A stretch of DNA of 64,000 bases from Fictibacillus nanhaiensis (GTDB lineage: Bacteria > Bacillota > Bacilli > Bacillales > Fictibacillaceae). The notes beneath the pieces were generated by a model that saw nothing but the letters and a program-made list of their open reading frames with translations, was not told the DNA's origin and searched no databases. Location of the stretch: NCBI RefSeq assembly GCF_023715445.1, contig NZ_JAMBOD010000009.1, positions 62,001 to 126,000 on the forward strand. Reading direction: 5' to 3'. Shown here piece after piece: positions 16,421-25,763 of this stretch. Position 1 is the stretch's first letter. Each line of letters starts with the position of its first letter. The position numbers and the translations under genes are program-made.

Positions 16421-17257
16421 TTAAGTACCCCATTTCTCATACAATTCCTTTATTTCTTCACCATGCGTGATCCCATATTCAGATGGAGTCTCCAAAACAA
16501 AAGGAACATTCTTCATAACCGGGGAAAGGACCAGTTTCGTAAATTGCTCTTCAGTTATATGACCGTTATGAAAGATGTTGGCATGGCGGTCTTTTCCTTC
16601 ACCAGATGCATATCGGGAATTGTTTAAATGGACAGCCGTCAAATGCTGAAAGTAACCTAATTCAGTACCTTTTTCCTCAAGCTCATCCCAATTCTTTCCC
16701 GTCCACATACCGCTTGCAAAAGCGTGGCACGTATCAAGGCAGAAGCCTATTTTTTCGGGATGTTCACACAGGTTCCTCACTTGGACCAGCTCCTCTATCG
16801 TCGTTCCCATTGAACCCGGCCGACCAGCATTATTCTCCAATAAAATTTTACAGTATCCATCCCAATCATTAAGAACGGCATTCAGCATATGAATCATCAG
16901 CTGATAGCTTGCAAGAGGATCTTCTCCTGGAATCGGATTTCCGAAATGCACGACAACACCCGCAGAACCGCAGGCGTTAGCAATCTCAAGGTCATTTTTT
17001 AAAGACTTAATCGTTATTTCTCTTTTATCATCAGATGGAGTAAGACTCGTTGGATAAGGAGTATGCGCCACGGAAATCAGATTGTTCTCTTCACAAAATG
17101 CTTTACAGCTTGCCGCATCCCCTCTATTAAAATCCTTTACAGACAGACTGCGCGGATTCTTCGGAAAAAATTGATACGCGCGGCCACCTAATGAAAGAGC
17201 ATGTTTAGCAGCTCCGAGATAACCGTTCCTGATACTGACATGGCAGCCAAACCGCAC
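16421..17257 (-). CDS. nfo: Deoxyribonuclease IV (endonuclease IV family)
   Basis: A 278-residue TIM-barrel AP endonuclease that cuts 5' of abasic sites in base excision repair. Trinuclear zinc ligands are visible in order: RFGCHVSIRNGYLGAA, AHTPYPTSLTP, VVVHFGNP, LLENNAGRPGSMG, CLDTCHAFASGMW, AVHLNNSRYASGEGKDRHANI and FVLETPSEYG. I place the start at GTG 17257, because GAAGGGA lies before it and the protein then begins MRFGCHVS as in the family; the ATG 18 nt upstream has no ribosome binding site. The family is certain, though this sequence may be a second, less typical Nfo-like protein. Confidence 0.88.
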   Translation of the reverse strand: MRFGCHVSIRNGYLGAAKHALSLGGRAYQFFPKNPRSLSVKDFNRGDAASCKAFCEENNLISVAHTPYPTSLTPSDDKREITIKSLKNDLEIANACGSAGVVVHFGNPIPGEDPLASYQLMIHMLNAVLNDWDGYCKILLENNAGRPGSMGTTIEELVQVRNLCEHPEKIGFCLDTCHAFASGMWTGKNWDELEEKGTELGYFQHLTAVHLNNSRYASGEGKDRHANIFHNGHITEEQFTKLVLSPVMKNVPFVLETPSEYGITHGEEIKELYEKWGT

Positions 17258-17400
17258 AATAATCCCTTCTTTCATTCAGAAAATATAAACATAAAGTTTC
17301 CAAATTCCAAGGATGATATTCGAATAGCAGTCCATTGGTCTCAGTTTTAAAAAAATGGAGAAGGGAATATTGATATAAATTCCTAAAGGAGGTGGATAAC

Positions 17401-17628
17401 ATGTCTGTTTATGATCAAATCAGCTCATGCTGCAGCAGGATTGAGAAAGCAGACACAAAAGAAGACGTACTACGCGAAGTAGATAAGCTGGATAACTACG
17501 CCTCTTATCTCAACGCTGACAAAGCACAAAGACTTCATATTTATTGTGATAATATTCGAAAACTAAACGTAGATGTGAAAAGTGAAACCATCAATCAATC
17601 TCAATCGATAAGAAAGTTATTTTCATAG
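17401..17628 (+). CDS. Small hypothetical helical protein (75 aa)
   Basis: Seventy-five residues starting MSVYDQISSCCSRIEKADTK, then two amphipathic helices (KEDVLREVDKLDNYASYL and KAQRLHIYCDNIRKLNVD) and a polar tail. AAAGGAGGTGG lies ideally before the ATG at 17401, and a terminator follows, so it is a real gene. I do not recognise a family. No membrane segment is seen. Confidence 0.7.
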   Translation: MSVYDQISSCCSRIEKADTKEDVLREVDKLDNYASYLNADKAQRLHIYCDNIRKLNVDVKSETINQSQSIRKLFS

Positions 17629-17640
17629 CTTGACAATAGA

Positions 17641-17670
17641 CAAGACTGTCCTATGGGCGGTCTTGTTTTT
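17641..17670 (+). terminator. Intrinsic terminator
   Basis: CAAGAC pairs with GTCTTG, followed by TTTTT. Confidence 0.75.
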
Positions 17671-17754
17671 CATCCATCACATATTTGGAACTGAGAAGTG
17701 GAACAATGAAACAAAACGCAAAAGAGTATATATGAACAAGAAGGGGTTGAACGA

Positions 17755-18600
17755 ATGGAACACCAATCTGAAAATAAAGACATGAATCATGAATTTTTGC
17801 CGATGACGAGTGTAGCAAATAATACAGGCGACCAGGTTGCGCCGGGGGTTTTCGTCCTTACGACTAAGATTGTGAACGTTTATTTTATTCAATGCAGCGA
17901 AGATCCGAGTACGTATTATTTAGTGGACGCAGGTATGCCTAAATCGGGGGATATGATTTGTGAATGGGCTGAAAAATGGTTTAACCACCCTCCAAAAGCT
18001 ATTCTCCTCACTCATGGGCATTTTGATCATGTTGGAGCAGTAAACGATTTAGCTGAAAAGTGGCAGGTGCCGGTCTTTGCACATCATGAAGAGATTCCTT
18101 ATTTAAACGGGCAAAAAGATTATCCAAAACCAGACCCTTCTGTAAATGGAGGTTTGGTTACAAAGCTTTCACCTATGTTTCCGAACCATGGGATTGATTT
18201 AGGCAGCCGCATTCAGCCTCTTCCTGAGGATGGAACCGTTCCAGGACTAGCCGGGTGGAAATGGATCCATACACCGGGCCATACCCCAGGTCATGTTTCC
18301 TTCTTTAGAGAAAATGACAGAGTGCTGATTGCTGGGGATGCTTTTATTACGGTAAAACAAGAGTCATTATATCAGGTTATGACTCAAAAACAAGAACTGA
18401 ACGGACCACCTAAATATTTCACGACTGATTGGAAACTCGCTGAAAAATCAGTTCAAACATTAGCTGCACTAGAGCCATCTGTAGCGGCAACAGGACACGG
18501 GATCCCAATGAACGGTTCTAAGCTGAAAGAAGGCCTGCCTCATCTTGCACAAAACTTTAATGAGCTTGCAGTACCTGACCACGGTAAATATGTAGATTAA
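17755..18600 (+). CDS. MBL fold metallo-hydrolase
   Basis: A 281-residue metallo-beta-lactamase-fold enzyme. The HxHxDH motif is in ILLTHGHFDHVGA (about residues 84-96), the next His in HTPGHTPGHVSFF, the bridging Asp in LIAGDAFIT and the final His in AATGHGIPM. This subgroup includes glyoxalase II-like thioesterases and lactonases; the substrate is unknown. AAGAAGGGG precedes the ATG. It is a single-gene unit. Confidence 0.88.
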   Translation: MEHQSENKDMNHEFLPMTSVANNTGDQVAPGVFVLTTKIVNVYFIQCSEDPSTYYLVDAGMPKSGDMICEWAEKWFNHPPKAILLTHGHFDHVGAVNDLAEKWQVPVFAHHEEIPYLNGQKDYPKPDPSVNGGLVTKLSPMFPNHGIDLGSRIQPLPEDGTVPGLAGWKWIHTPGHTPGHVSFFRENDRVLIAGDAFITVKQESLYQVMTQKQELNGPPKYFTTDWKLAEKSVQTLAALEPSVAATGHGIPMNGSKLKEGLPHLAQNFNELAVPDHGKYVD

Positions 18601-18603
18601 CAT

Positions 18604-18637
18604 AAAAAATCCCTCGTGATTCCTTCATGAGGGATTT
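18604..18637. terminator. Bidirectional terminator
   Basis: AAATCCCTC pairs with GAGGGATTT; the minus strand continues into TTTTTT. It separates two converging genes. Confidence 0.8.
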
Positions 18638-18643
18638 GTACAT

Positions 18644-18907
18644 TCATTCATATCTCGTTTCTTGTAGAGCAGCTTGAGTTTCGTGAAGGTGTCTTAAATA
18701 TTCCTTAGCGTGCAGAAGCTGTTTTTTCTCTTCCTCTGTCGTCCCTTCTCCAGCAGAATGAACCGATTGCTGAGCAGTCTCGAGCCATATTTTTGCGATT
18801 TGAAAACAAGTTGGTGTTGCGTTTGCCTGTGCTTCAATCATCGCTTCGTCCGCCCGTTTTACATGATCTAAAGCTTCCTGAATCTTTGGAGGCAGGTTTT
18901 GTTCCAT
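18644..18907 (-). CDS. Small hypothetical helical protein (87 aa)
   Basis: Eighty-seven residues that are almost entirely helical (IQEALDHVKRADEAMIEAQ, EEEKKQLLHAKEYLRHLHETQAAL) with one Cys. Highly polar, no signal or membrane segment. GAGGAG precedes the ATG and a terminator follows. I do not recognise a functional family. Confidence 0.7.
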   Translation of the reverse strand: MEQNLPPKIQEALDHVKRADEAMIEAQANATPTCFQIAKIWLETAQQSVHSAGEGTTEEEKKQLLHAKEYLRHLHETQAALQETRYE

Positions 18908-19013
18908 TAGATACAGCTCCTCTTCTTTAAATTAATTTTAGGTCTTATTGAAACTTTTCACGAATAAGATGTAGACATGCAGAGTTGTCCATCTTTTTTC
19001 GTGGAGGTCTCAT

Positions 19014-19640
19014 ATGGTTCTTATCCTAAAATACGTTTTGTTAGGGATTTCACTTGCTGCACCAATCGGTCCTGTCAATGCCGCACAGATGGATCGCGGA
19101 ATCAAATACGGGTTCTGGCAAGCTTGGATGGTCGGTCTCGGAGCAACAGTTGCGGATGGATTATACATGCTTATGGTTTACATGGGACTCGTAAGTTTTA
19201 TCAACACAGCATTTATGAAATCGTTTTTGTGGCTTTTCGGCTGTTTTGTTCTTCTTTATACAGGGATAGAGACCTTTAAAAAGGCGTCCGGTGAGATCAG
19301 AGGTGAAAAAAACTATACGGTACATTTCGGTAAAAGCTTTTCCGCAGGCTTTTTGATGTCCCTTACAAATCCGCTTACTATCTTATTTTGGTTAGGTATT
19401 TATGGTTCTATACTTGCAGAAACTGCATCAAAATATAGTTTGGAAAATTTAATGCTTTATAGCGGAGCAATTTTTGCAGGAATTTTAGTATGGGATTTTA
19501 CAATGGCTTTAGTATCGAGCTTATTCCGTAAGCTTCTGGCAGACCGAATTTTAGGTGTAATTTCTAAGGTTTCAGGATTATCGCTAATTGGATTTGGTGT
19601 TTATTTCGGATATCAAGGAATAACGTTTTTATTTTTTTAA
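19014..19640 (+). CDS. LysE family transporter
   Basis: A 208-residue membrane exporter of the LysE/RhtB group, which exports amino acids or similar small molecules. Seen: the N-terminal LLGISLAAPIGPVNAAQMDRGIKYGF, six hydrophobic segments and the mid-protein FLMSLTNPLTILFWLGIYG, a hallmark of the family. GGAGG precedes the ATG. The cargo is not known. A second, divergent LysE-type gene lies at 53054. Confidence 0.9.
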   Translation: MVLILKYVLLGISLAAPIGPVNAAQMDRGIKYGFWQAWMVGLGATVADGLYMLMVYMGLVSFINTAFMKSFLWLFGCFVLLYTGIETFKKASGEIRGEKNYTVHFGKSFSAGFLMSLTNPLTILFWLGIYGSILAETASKYSLENLMLYSGAIFAGILVWDFTMALVSSLFRKLLADRILGVISKVSGLSLIGFGVYFGYQGITFLFF

Positions 19641-19672
19641 AACAGCTCAGGATCGTTTTCGAGCTGTTTTTC
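19641..19672 (+). terminator. Intrinsic terminator
   Basis: AACAGCTC pairs with GAGCTGTT, followed by TTTC. Confidence 0.8.
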
Positions 19673-19739
19673 ATTTACGCGTGAATTTTTTGGGGCTATA
19701 AGTTGAACAATAATATCTGTGAAACAGGAGGGTATTATT

Positions 19740-21092
19740 GTGAAGGATTCTAATTGCAACGGGGCGGTTCAGCCAGGAATGGATAAATCAGAAGAAAAAA
19801 CAATGGCCTGGTGGCAGCTTTCTCTAATCGGAGTGGGCTGTACGATCGGGACGGGGTACTTTCTCGGATCCACCATTGGGATTAAGCTGACAGGTCCATC
19901 GATTGTATTCTCTTTTTTATTTGCCGCAATCGGTACATATATTGTGTTTCAGCTTCTTGCGAAGATGACGGCAGCCGATCCGCAAAAAGGTTCATTTTGT
20001 TATTATGCTTCACAAGCATACGGCAAGTGGGCGGGGTTTAGCTGCGGGTGGAACTATTGGGTTTCCAATATTCTTATCATGGGAAGTCAGCTGACAGCAC
20101 TGTCTATTCTTTCGCAGTTCTGGTTTCCTCACATTCCGCTTTGGATATTCGCCGCTTTTTATGCGGTCCTTGCAATCATTGTTGTATTAGCAGGAACAAA
20201 GAAGTTTGACCAAGTTGAAAATATTTTAGCGGTTATTAAAGTTGCAGCCATCGTAATGTTTATCATTTTAGCAATAGCGGGTCTTATCGGTTTGGTTGAT
20301 GGTCGGTCTTATAATCTCTCTATTCCAGATACATTCGATGGTTATTTTACAGGCGGTTTAACAGGATTATGGTCTTCACTCATTTACGCATTTTACGCGT
20401 TTGGCGGGATTGAAGTAATTGGAATGATGGCCATGCAGTTAAAAAAGAAAGAAGATGCAACAAAAGCAGGCAGTATCATGCTTCTGTTGCTAGCGAGCAT
20501 CTATGTACTTTCGATTGGGCTGGCTGTTACAACGGTCGAGTTACATATATTTGACCATAAAGAGAGTCCGTTTGTAACGGCAATGGAAAGGTATCATCTT
20601 GCCTTTTTCCCGCATGTTTTTAATGGAGCGATAATTATGGCTGGTTTTTCTACGATGGCAGCTGCTTTGTTCGGGGTAACGAACCTGTTATTGACGTTAG
20701 CGGAAGATGGCGATGCTCCAAAACTTTTCGCCAAAAAGGTTAAGTTTAAAGAACTGCCTCTGCCGGCAATGGGACTCGGTGCGGCAGGACTGCTGGCAAG
20801 CATTATCACGGCGCTCCTTCTGCCAGGAAGAATATACGAATATATCACGACTGCTGCAGGAATCCTTCTTCTTTTCAACTGGCTCTTCATCGTTATTTCA
20901 GCTATGAGAATTTTAAAGCAGAAAATGTGGAGCAAAATAATATCAGTAATAGGGATTTTGTTCATTCTGATTGCTGTAACAGGAACCTGGTTTGATCATA
21001 CCATTCGTCCCGGGCTGTATGTTAGCTTAGGCATTATGGCTTTAATAGGGGTAATAGCAGTAGTGATCCAGAAAAAACATAAAATTAACTAA
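19740..21092 (+). CDS. Amino acid permease (APC superfamily)
   Basis: A 450-residue, twelve-helix secondary transporter of the APC superfamily. Family signs are WWQLSLIGVGCTIGTGYFLGS in helix 1, PQKGSFCYYASQAYGKWAGFSCGWNYW in helix 3 and FYAFGGIEVIGMMAMQLK in helix 6. I start it at GTG 19740, 7 nt after AGGAGGG; an earlier GTG at 19719 lies upstream of that ribosome binding site. Its substrate is not evident. A family I repeat array lies in the same orientation downstream. Confidence 0.88.
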   Translation: MKDSNCNGAVQPGMDKSEEKTMAWWQLSLIGVGCTIGTGYFLGSTIGIKLTGPSIVFSFLFAAIGTYIVFQLLAKMTAADPQKGSFCYYASQAYGKWAGFSCGWNYWVSNILIMGSQLTALSILSQFWFPHIPLWIFAAFYAVLAIIVVLAGTKKFDQVENILAVIKVAAIVMFIILAIAGLIGLVDGRSYNLSIPDTFDGYFTGGLTGLWSSLIYAFYAFGGIEVIGMMAMQLKKKEDATKAGSIMLLLLASIYVLSIGLAVTTVELHIFDHKESPFVTAMERYHLAFFPHVFNGAIIMAGFSTMAAALFGVTNLLLTLAEDGDAPKLFAKKVKFKELPLPAMGLGAAGLLASIITALLLPGRIYEYITTAAGILLLFNWLFIVISAMRILKQKMWSKIISVIGILFILIAVTGTWFDHTIRPGLYVSLGIMALIGVIAVVIQKKHKIN

Positions 21093-21096
21093 TGAT

Positions 21097-21143
21097 ACTG
21101 CCTTTTTAATACACTTTTGGTGTTCTTTAGAGGCGGTTTTTTG
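21097..21143 (+). terminator. Probable terminator after the permease gene
   Basis: Imperfect nested stems, ACTGCCT with AGGCGGT and ACAC with GTGT, followed by TTTTTTG. Confidence 0.55.
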
Positions 21144-21159
21144 TTTATTAAAAAGGGAA

Positions 21160-21301
21160 GGGGTGAAATGCGAGTCGTATGGGGCGAAAAGCGAATCGGG
21201 CAAAAAGCATGGTGTATCCTGGTGAAAGTTAGTGATGTTGGGGTGAAAACATGTAATTATCGGGCGAACGTGTAATCAATTAAAGAACACGTACCGTAAA
21301 A
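21160..21301 (+). repeat. Family I phased repeat array, copy B
   Basis: Units of the form GGGGTGAAA or GGGCGAA. The variable C/T base of each unit is at 21164, 21185, 21201, 21223, 21244 and 21265 (spacing 21, 16, 22, 21, 21). The array closes with the 33-nt module at 21269-21301 (CGTGTAATCAATTAAAG then AACACGTACCGTAAAA), one base different from copy A. It lies between two plus-strand genes, after the permease terminator. The remainder to 21396 is A-rich leader for the next gene. Confidence 0.8.
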
Positions 21302-21396
21302 ACTCGAACCAACAGTAAACAAAATAAGTGAAGGACTTCTTATAAAGGAAATAGAATCCTAACTAAAAGAAGAAATTTTTAAGGAGAGAGGTACAT

Positions 21397-21789
21397 ATGG
21401 CAGCAAACACCCAAAAGATCACTACATTCCTAATGTTCACAGGACAAGCTGAACAGGCGATGAATTTCTACATATCTTTATTCGATGACTCAGAAATTTC
21501 GAACGTCCTTCATCAGCAAGATGGGAAAGTGCTGCATGGGATCTTTAAATTAAAAGATCAGACGTTCATGTGTATCGACAGCTCCATAAAACACGAATTT
21601 ACGTTCACTCCATTGATATCACTTTTTGTTGAGTGCGATTCATTGGAAGAGATAAGCGGACTCTATGAAAAATTGTCACATGGCGGGTCCGTCCTCATGC
21701 CGTTAGGAGAAATTCCAGGCAGTGAAAAATTTGGCTGGGTGCAGGATCAGTTCGGCGTTTCGTGGCAGTTGAGTCTTCCTCAAAAATAA
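21397..21789 (+). CDS. VOC family protein (PhnB-like)
   Basis: A 130-residue vicinal-oxygen-chelate-fold protein of the PhnB / 3-demethylubiquinone methyltransferase-like group. It begins with KITTFLMFTGQAEQAMNFYISLF and ends with EKFGWVQDQFGVSWQLSLP, the standard ends of this family. No catalytic role is established. AAGGAGAGAGG precedes the ATG. It converges with the next gene over a shared terminator. Confidence 0.86.
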   Translation: MAANTQKITTFLMFTGQAEQAMNFYISLFDDSEISNVLHQQDGKVLHGIFKLKDQTFMCIDSSIKHEFTFTPLISLFVECDSLEEISGLYEKLSHGGSVLMPLGEIPGSEKFGWVQDQFGVSWQLSLPQK

Positions 21790-21816
21790 AAAAGCAGGAA
21801 TTGCGCCTGCTTTCTT
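21787..21816. terminator. Bidirectional terminator
   Basis: AAAGCAGG pairs with CCTGCTTT; T-runs in both directions. Confidence 0.75.
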
Positions 21817-22193
21817 TATCCAAAACAAATAAAGTTCCTAATTTGGGAATATTCGTAGCGAACTCGCTGGCGGCGTCCACGAATCCAGATAAACCCTGTT
21901 ACGCTGTTTCTGCGGATCACTGTTGGGAAGAACCAGAAATCTCTGCCAAACTGACCCTGACGTCTTAACCCTAACAATCCCCAGTTTCCTAAACAAGCAC
22001 ACAAACGTGCACGGAGTTGAGGTGGCTGAAAGGATGAAGTGAAGAAGGGCTGAGGAATTTGGGACTGCTGGATCAATTGCTGCGGCGGCGGTCCAAAAGG
22101 TCCATCTTCTTCATCTTCTCCGTTAGGACGATCGACATATAAGGGTTCATCATAAGAGTCATGGTGATGATGGTTATAAGGATGATTGTACAT
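21816..22193 (-). CDS. His-rich hypothetical protein (125 aa)
   Basis: From the ATG at 22193 (AGGAGGTG upstream) the protein reads MYNHPYNHHHHDSYDEP, an acidic and proline-rich middle (GEDEEDGPFGPPPQQ) and a basic, aromatic C-terminal half (RARLCACLGNWGLLGLRRQG, FGRDFWFFPTVIRRNSVTGF, WIRGRRQRVRYEY). The composition recalls small Bacillaceae spore or coat-associated proteins, but I do not recognise a named family. Confidence 0.65.
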   Translation of the reverse strand: MYNHPYNHHHHDSYDEPLYVDRPNGEDEEDGPFGPPPQQLIQQSQIPQPFFTSSFQPPQLRARLCACLGNWGLLGLRRQGQFGRDFWFFPTVIRRNSVTGFIWIRGRRQRVRYEYSQIRNFICFG

Positions 22194-22335
22194 GAACAAT
22201 TCACCTCCTTGTCTGATCACTCTATGATATGGATATGTTGTACACTTTGATTGAGTAGCTTGTACAGCAGCCTAATTTTTAGTGAAGTGACAAGTTAGTG
22301 TGAGGAAATGAATATGAAACGAGAGATGGACAAAC

Positions 22336-23352
22336 ATGATTAAGTATCCCATTTTAAAAAATAATGCATCGATCGGCGTTACAGCTCCATCTTCAGGAGT
22401 GCCTTCCTTTTTGCACGATATGTTCAAGCAGGCTTGCGAACGAATGGAGAAGAGGGGCTATCAAATAAGGGTGGGGGAGACCGTCTGGACCCAAGCGAAG
22501 GCAAAGTCCGCACCAGCAAAAGTACGGGGCGAAGAGTTTAACCAGATGATGGCAGACGGCTCTGTAGACATCCTTATCCCTCCATGGGGCGGAGAACTGC
22601 TGATCGAGATGATTGAGTATATAGATTTTTCTGCTATTAAGAAGAAGTGGATTCTGGGATATTCGGATACGAGTGGATTAATGCTTGCGATTACGTTGAA
22701 AACAGGAATCGCGACAGCGCACGGAACGAACTTCGTAGATATAAGAGGGGAATACTCGGATAGAACGACGGCGATGTGGGAACAGGTGTTGTCGACGAAA
22801 GAGGGTGAGTCGGTACTTCAGCATTCTTCCACTTATTATCAAGAGAAATGGCAGCACGATAATCCAACACCATGTGTGTTTCATTTGACAGAAGAAACGA
22901 GCTGGAAGACAATCTCGCGTAAAAAAGAAAAAGTGCAAGGCCGGTTGATCGGAGGGTGTATTGATATCATCAGACATTTGGTCGGGACGCCGTTTGGAGA
23001 TGTGAAGCACTTCAAAAAACATTACATCAGTGACGAACCGATTCTTTGGTACTTTGAAAATTGCGAGATGACCACAACAGATTTAAGGAGAACGTTGGTG
23101 CACATGAAGCTGGCTGGATGGTTCGAGGGATGTTCAGGTATTCTGTTTGGCAGAAGTGCAGCAAACGATCCGGTGGAAGATTATACAGCAGAAGACGTTT
23201 ATCTGGATTTGTCGGAAGAGCTGGGAGTCCCGATTATCTATGATATTGATTGTGGTCACCAGCCGCCACAGAATACGTTTATAAATGGAGCATATGCTGA
23301 AATGGAAGTTGAAGAAGGCAAGGGGACAGTATTGCAGCATTTTAGACCTTAG
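22336..23352 (+). CDS. LD-carboxypeptidase family protein (S66, MccF-like)
   Basis: A 338-residue serine peptidase of family S66. Seen: IGVTAPSSG at the N-terminus, the nucleophile Ser in ILGYSDTSGLML, the catalytic Glu in WYFENCEMTTTDLRR and His in DIDCGHQPPQNTF. Members either trim D-alanine from murein tetrapeptides or, like MccF, give immunity to microcin C-type peptides; the length and the DCGHQPPQ end look closer to the MccF-like branch. The ribosome binding site (GAGATGG) is weak. A second S66 gene is at 57191. Confidence 0.88.
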   Translation: MIKYPILKNNASIGVTAPSSGVPSFLHDMFKQACERMEKRGYQIRVGETVWTQAKAKSAPAKVRGEEFNQMMADGSVDILIPPWGGELLIEMIEYIDFSAIKKKWILGYSDTSGLMLAITLKTGIATAHGTNFVDIRGEYSDRTTAMWEQVLSTKEGESVLQHSSTYYQEKWQHDNPTPCVFHLTEETSWKTISRKKEKVQGRLIGGCIDIIRHLVGTPFGDVKHFKKHYISDEPILWYFENCEMTTTDLRRTLVHMKLAGWFEGCSGILFGRSAANDPVEDYTAEDVYLDLSEELGVPIIYDIDCGHQPPQNTFINGAYAEMEVEEGKGTVLQHFRP

Positions 23353-23386
23353 TGCAGGAATTGGACCGGTTATTTTTTAAAGTCGA

Positions 23387-23460
23387 CAGATGAATGCTGA
23401 AAACGGACAGATTTCTTTCGGAAACGGACAGATTATCACTAAAAGTGGGCAGATTATCAA
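23387..23460 (-). repeat. Family III phased repeat array
   Basis: The plus-strand core CAGAT begins at 23387, 23408, 23429 and 23450, exactly 21 nt apart. On the minus strand the unit reads ATCTGTCCGTTT (ATCTGCCCACTT in one copy). It lies directly downstream of the terminator of the minus-strand AIM24 gene. Only one array of this family is in the window, so no end module can be defined. Confidence 0.7.
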
Positions 23461-23489
23461 AAAAAGCTGACTCTACACCAGAGTCAGCT
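23455..23489 (-). terminator. Strong terminator of the AIM24 gene
   Basis: AGCTGACTCT and AGAGTCAGCT form a 10-bp perfect stem with a 5-nt loop; on the minus strand a run of seven T follows. Confidence 0.88.
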
Positions 23490-23506
23490 CTCACCCTATC
23501 TTCCGA

Positions 23507-24298
23507 TCAATCACCATTCAACATGCCGAACACGCCTTTAGCTAAACTGCCTTCGTCACTGGAGCCGCCTCGGTGCGGTGCAGCCGCGAACACACGGCTC
23601 GCCAATCGGCTGAACGGAAGGGATTGAATCCAAACGGTTCCTGGCCCTCTTAATGTTGCGAAGAATAACCCTTCGCCTCCGAATAAAGCGGTTTTTACGC
23701 CTTTTACCATCTCGATGTTGTAATTAACGCCGCTAGTCATCGCCACTAAGCATCCGGTATCCACACGCAGCACTTCTCCTGGTGCAAGTTCTTTCTTGTG
23801 TATCGTTCCGCCAGCATGAACGAAGGCCATACCATCGCCTTCAAGCTTTTGCATGATAAAACCTTCACCACCGAAGAACCCTGCTCCGATCTTGCGCTGA
23901 AACTCGATTCCGACAGAAACGCCTTTAGCTGCAGCCAGAAATGCATCCTTTTGACAGATCACTTTTCCGCCAAGCTCACTCAAATCCATCGGAATGATTT
24001 TACCCGGATAAGGAGAGGCAAAAGATACGTGTTTCTTCCCGTTATCTTCGTTCGTGAATGTTGTCATGAACAAGCTTTCACCTGTGAGTACACGCTTCCC
24101 GGCACTGAACAGTTTACCCATCAAACCGCTGCCGCCGCCGGAGGATCCGTCACCAAATATTGTTTCCATTGCGATGCCGTCTTCCATCATCATCAGGGCA
24201 CCGGCTTCTGCGATCACTGTTTCTTTCGGATCAAGCTCTACCTCTACAAACTGCATGTCGTCACCGTAAATTTTATAATCGATCTCGTGGTTATTCAT
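23507..24298 (-). CDS. TIGR00266 / AIM24 family protein
   Basis: A 263-residue beta-rich protein of the AIM24 family. Typical features: [24 protein letters not shown], Gly-rich loop [55 protein letters not shown], and the C-terminal [18 protein letters not shown]. Its function is unknown in bacteria. GGAGG precedes the ATG. A lipoprotein gene lies immediately upstream in the same direction. Confidence 0.9.
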   Translation of the reverse strand: MNNHEIDYKIYGDDMQFVEVELDPKETVIAEAGALMMMEDGIAMETIFGDGSSGGGSGLMGKLFSAGKRVLTGESLFMTTFTNEDNGKKHVSFASPYPGKIIPMDLSELGGKVICQKDAFLAAAKGVSVGIEFQRKIGAGFFGGEGFIMQKLEGDGMAFVHAGGTIHKKELAPGEVLRVDTGCLVAMTSGVNYNIEMVKGVKTALFGGEGLFFATLRGPGTVWIQSLPFSRLASRVFAAAPHRGGSSDEGSLAKGVFGMLNGD

Positions 24299-24332
24299 GT
24301 TCTTTTTCCTCCAATAGTCTATTATTCTAGCT

Positions 24333-24731
24333 TTAATTTATTCTTTTCACTTCAAATACAGCATTTGAAGGAGTAAGAGTCGCACCATCTTCTAAGATAG
24401 GGTCACCGTACTCCCTTGAAACCTCCACATACTGAATCACCTTGTGATCGTGCACAAAGACGAGCAGATGGATATCGTCACGGCTTTTAATGCCGCTCGG
24501 ATCTTTAAACGTAAATCCCAGTTCTTCATTAATTTCAGATTGTGTCGTGTAAGGGTGGAACAGGTGGGCGGTGTCCCAGTTGAAATCTGCCACTTTGTCT
24601 AGATCAACTTTGCCGTTTTCTTTCATAGCGGAGTGTATAGACTGTTCCAGTTTTTTATTATGTAAGACACCAAAACTGCAGCTCACTAAGAGAATAAGGA
24701 TTAGCAATGGGAAAAGGTTTTTGTTTTTCAA
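24333..24731 (-). CDS. Putative lipoprotein (132 aa)
   Basis: The preferred start is TTG at 24731, 5 nt after AAGGAGG. The protein then begins [21 protein letters not shown], a signal peptide with a lipobox (LVSC). An ATG 21 nt upstream would bury that ribosome binding site. The exported part contains a repeated acidic/hydrophobic pattern and a C-terminal domain ([18 protein letters not shown]) with no known family. It may be co-transcribed with the AIM24 gene 34 nt downstream. Confidence 0.7.
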   Translation of the reverse strand: MKNKNLFPLLILILLVSCSFGVLHNKKLEQSIHSAMKENGKVDLDKVADFNWDTAHLFHPYTTQSEINEELGFTFKDPSGIKSRDDIHLLVFVHDHKVIQYVEVSREYGDPILEDGATLTPSNAVFEVKRIN

Positions 24732-24919
24732 AACAGCCTCCTTCCAAGGCATTTAAGTAAATTACGGACGAAGGTTAAGATTGGTTTCAAAAAAATTTGT
24801 TAACTGCTTAATCTCTTAAACAATTTCATTTACCAAATTCTAATCATTTTGTTTATCCTAATCAAATGTTACAATATATTAGGTAGAAAATTCAAAATAC
24901 TGTAATAGGAGTGAACAAT

Positions 24920-25744
24920 ATGGGTTTAACCTTGGAGAAAGATTATATCGACTTTTTCACCAATAACAGACAAGAGTTCCAAGAATCCCTATTAAATGAA
25001 GCAAAAAATGTTCGTGGGAAAATTGAAGAAATTCTGTTGATCGGGAATATTGATCTATTATCCAATGCTCATAAGCTAGTGATGTATACGATCCGAGGCA
25101 ATGATAGTGAATTAGAATCATTTGCAAAAGTAGAAGGCGTATCCTGGGCTTCCCATAGCCTAACGCTAGCGTTCAAACTAGAATGGGTACAAGCTATCCG
25201 CAGAACCATATGGATGTACCTTCAAGAATTTGATAAATCAAATGGGATTGATTTAGACAGTAACAGATTTTTCAATCTCGAAAGGCAAGTTAACGACCGC
25301 ATTGACAAGTTTTTAAACGAATTATTCTTGAGTTATTCAGAATACAAGGATCAGCTGATCGAATCACAGCGTGCGCTTGTTGAAAATCTCTCTGTCCCAA
25401 TCATTCCGATCACTTCGACAGTGTGTGTACTGCCTTTAATCGGAAACATTGATACTTATCGTTCAGATACAATTGAAGAGAAAGTTCTTATGGAAATCAG
25501 CAGACTTCGAATTGGAACGCTGGTGATCGATCTCTCAGGTATCGCACAAATGGAAACAGAAGTAATCGAGCATATGATGAAGGTCATTGAGGGGGCGAAC
25601 ATGATGGGATGCGAATGTGTAATCACAGGGTTGCGTCCAGAAATTGTACGAAAAGTAACGAGCATCGGATTAACATTCGATAATAAAGCACAAACAAAAG
25701 CTACACTTCAGCAAGCATTAGAGGATTACCTTATTTCACAATAG
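24920..25744 (+). CDS. STAS domain protein, RsbR-type stressosome component
   Basis: A 274-residue protein with an N-terminal helical domain (about 1-140, non-haem-globin-like in this family) and a C-terminal STAS domain (about 155-272). The STAS signature is TLVIDLSGIAQMETEVIEHMMKV followed by ECVITGLRPEIVRKV; Thr residues at the two positions phosphorylated by RsbT in RsbRA (MET and ITG) are present. It would form part of the stressosome controlling sigma-B. AGGAGTG fixes the ATG at 24920. The partners RsbS and RsbT are not next to it. Confidence 0.88.
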   Translation: MGLTLEKDYIDFFTNNRQEFQESLLNEAKNVRGKIEEILLIGNIDLLSNAHKLVMYTIRGNDSELESFAKVEGVSWASHSLTLAFKLEWVQAIRRTIWMYLQEFDKSNGIDLDSNRFFNLERQVNDRIDKFLNELFLSYSEYKDQLIESQRALVENLSVPIIPITSTVCVLPLIGNIDTYRSDTIEEKVLMEISRLRIGTLVIDLSGIAQMETEVIEHMMKVIEGANMMGCECVITGLRPEIVRKVTSIGLTFDNKAQTKATLQQALEDYLISQ

Positions 25745-25763
25745 GATTAAAAGACAGAAAAAA

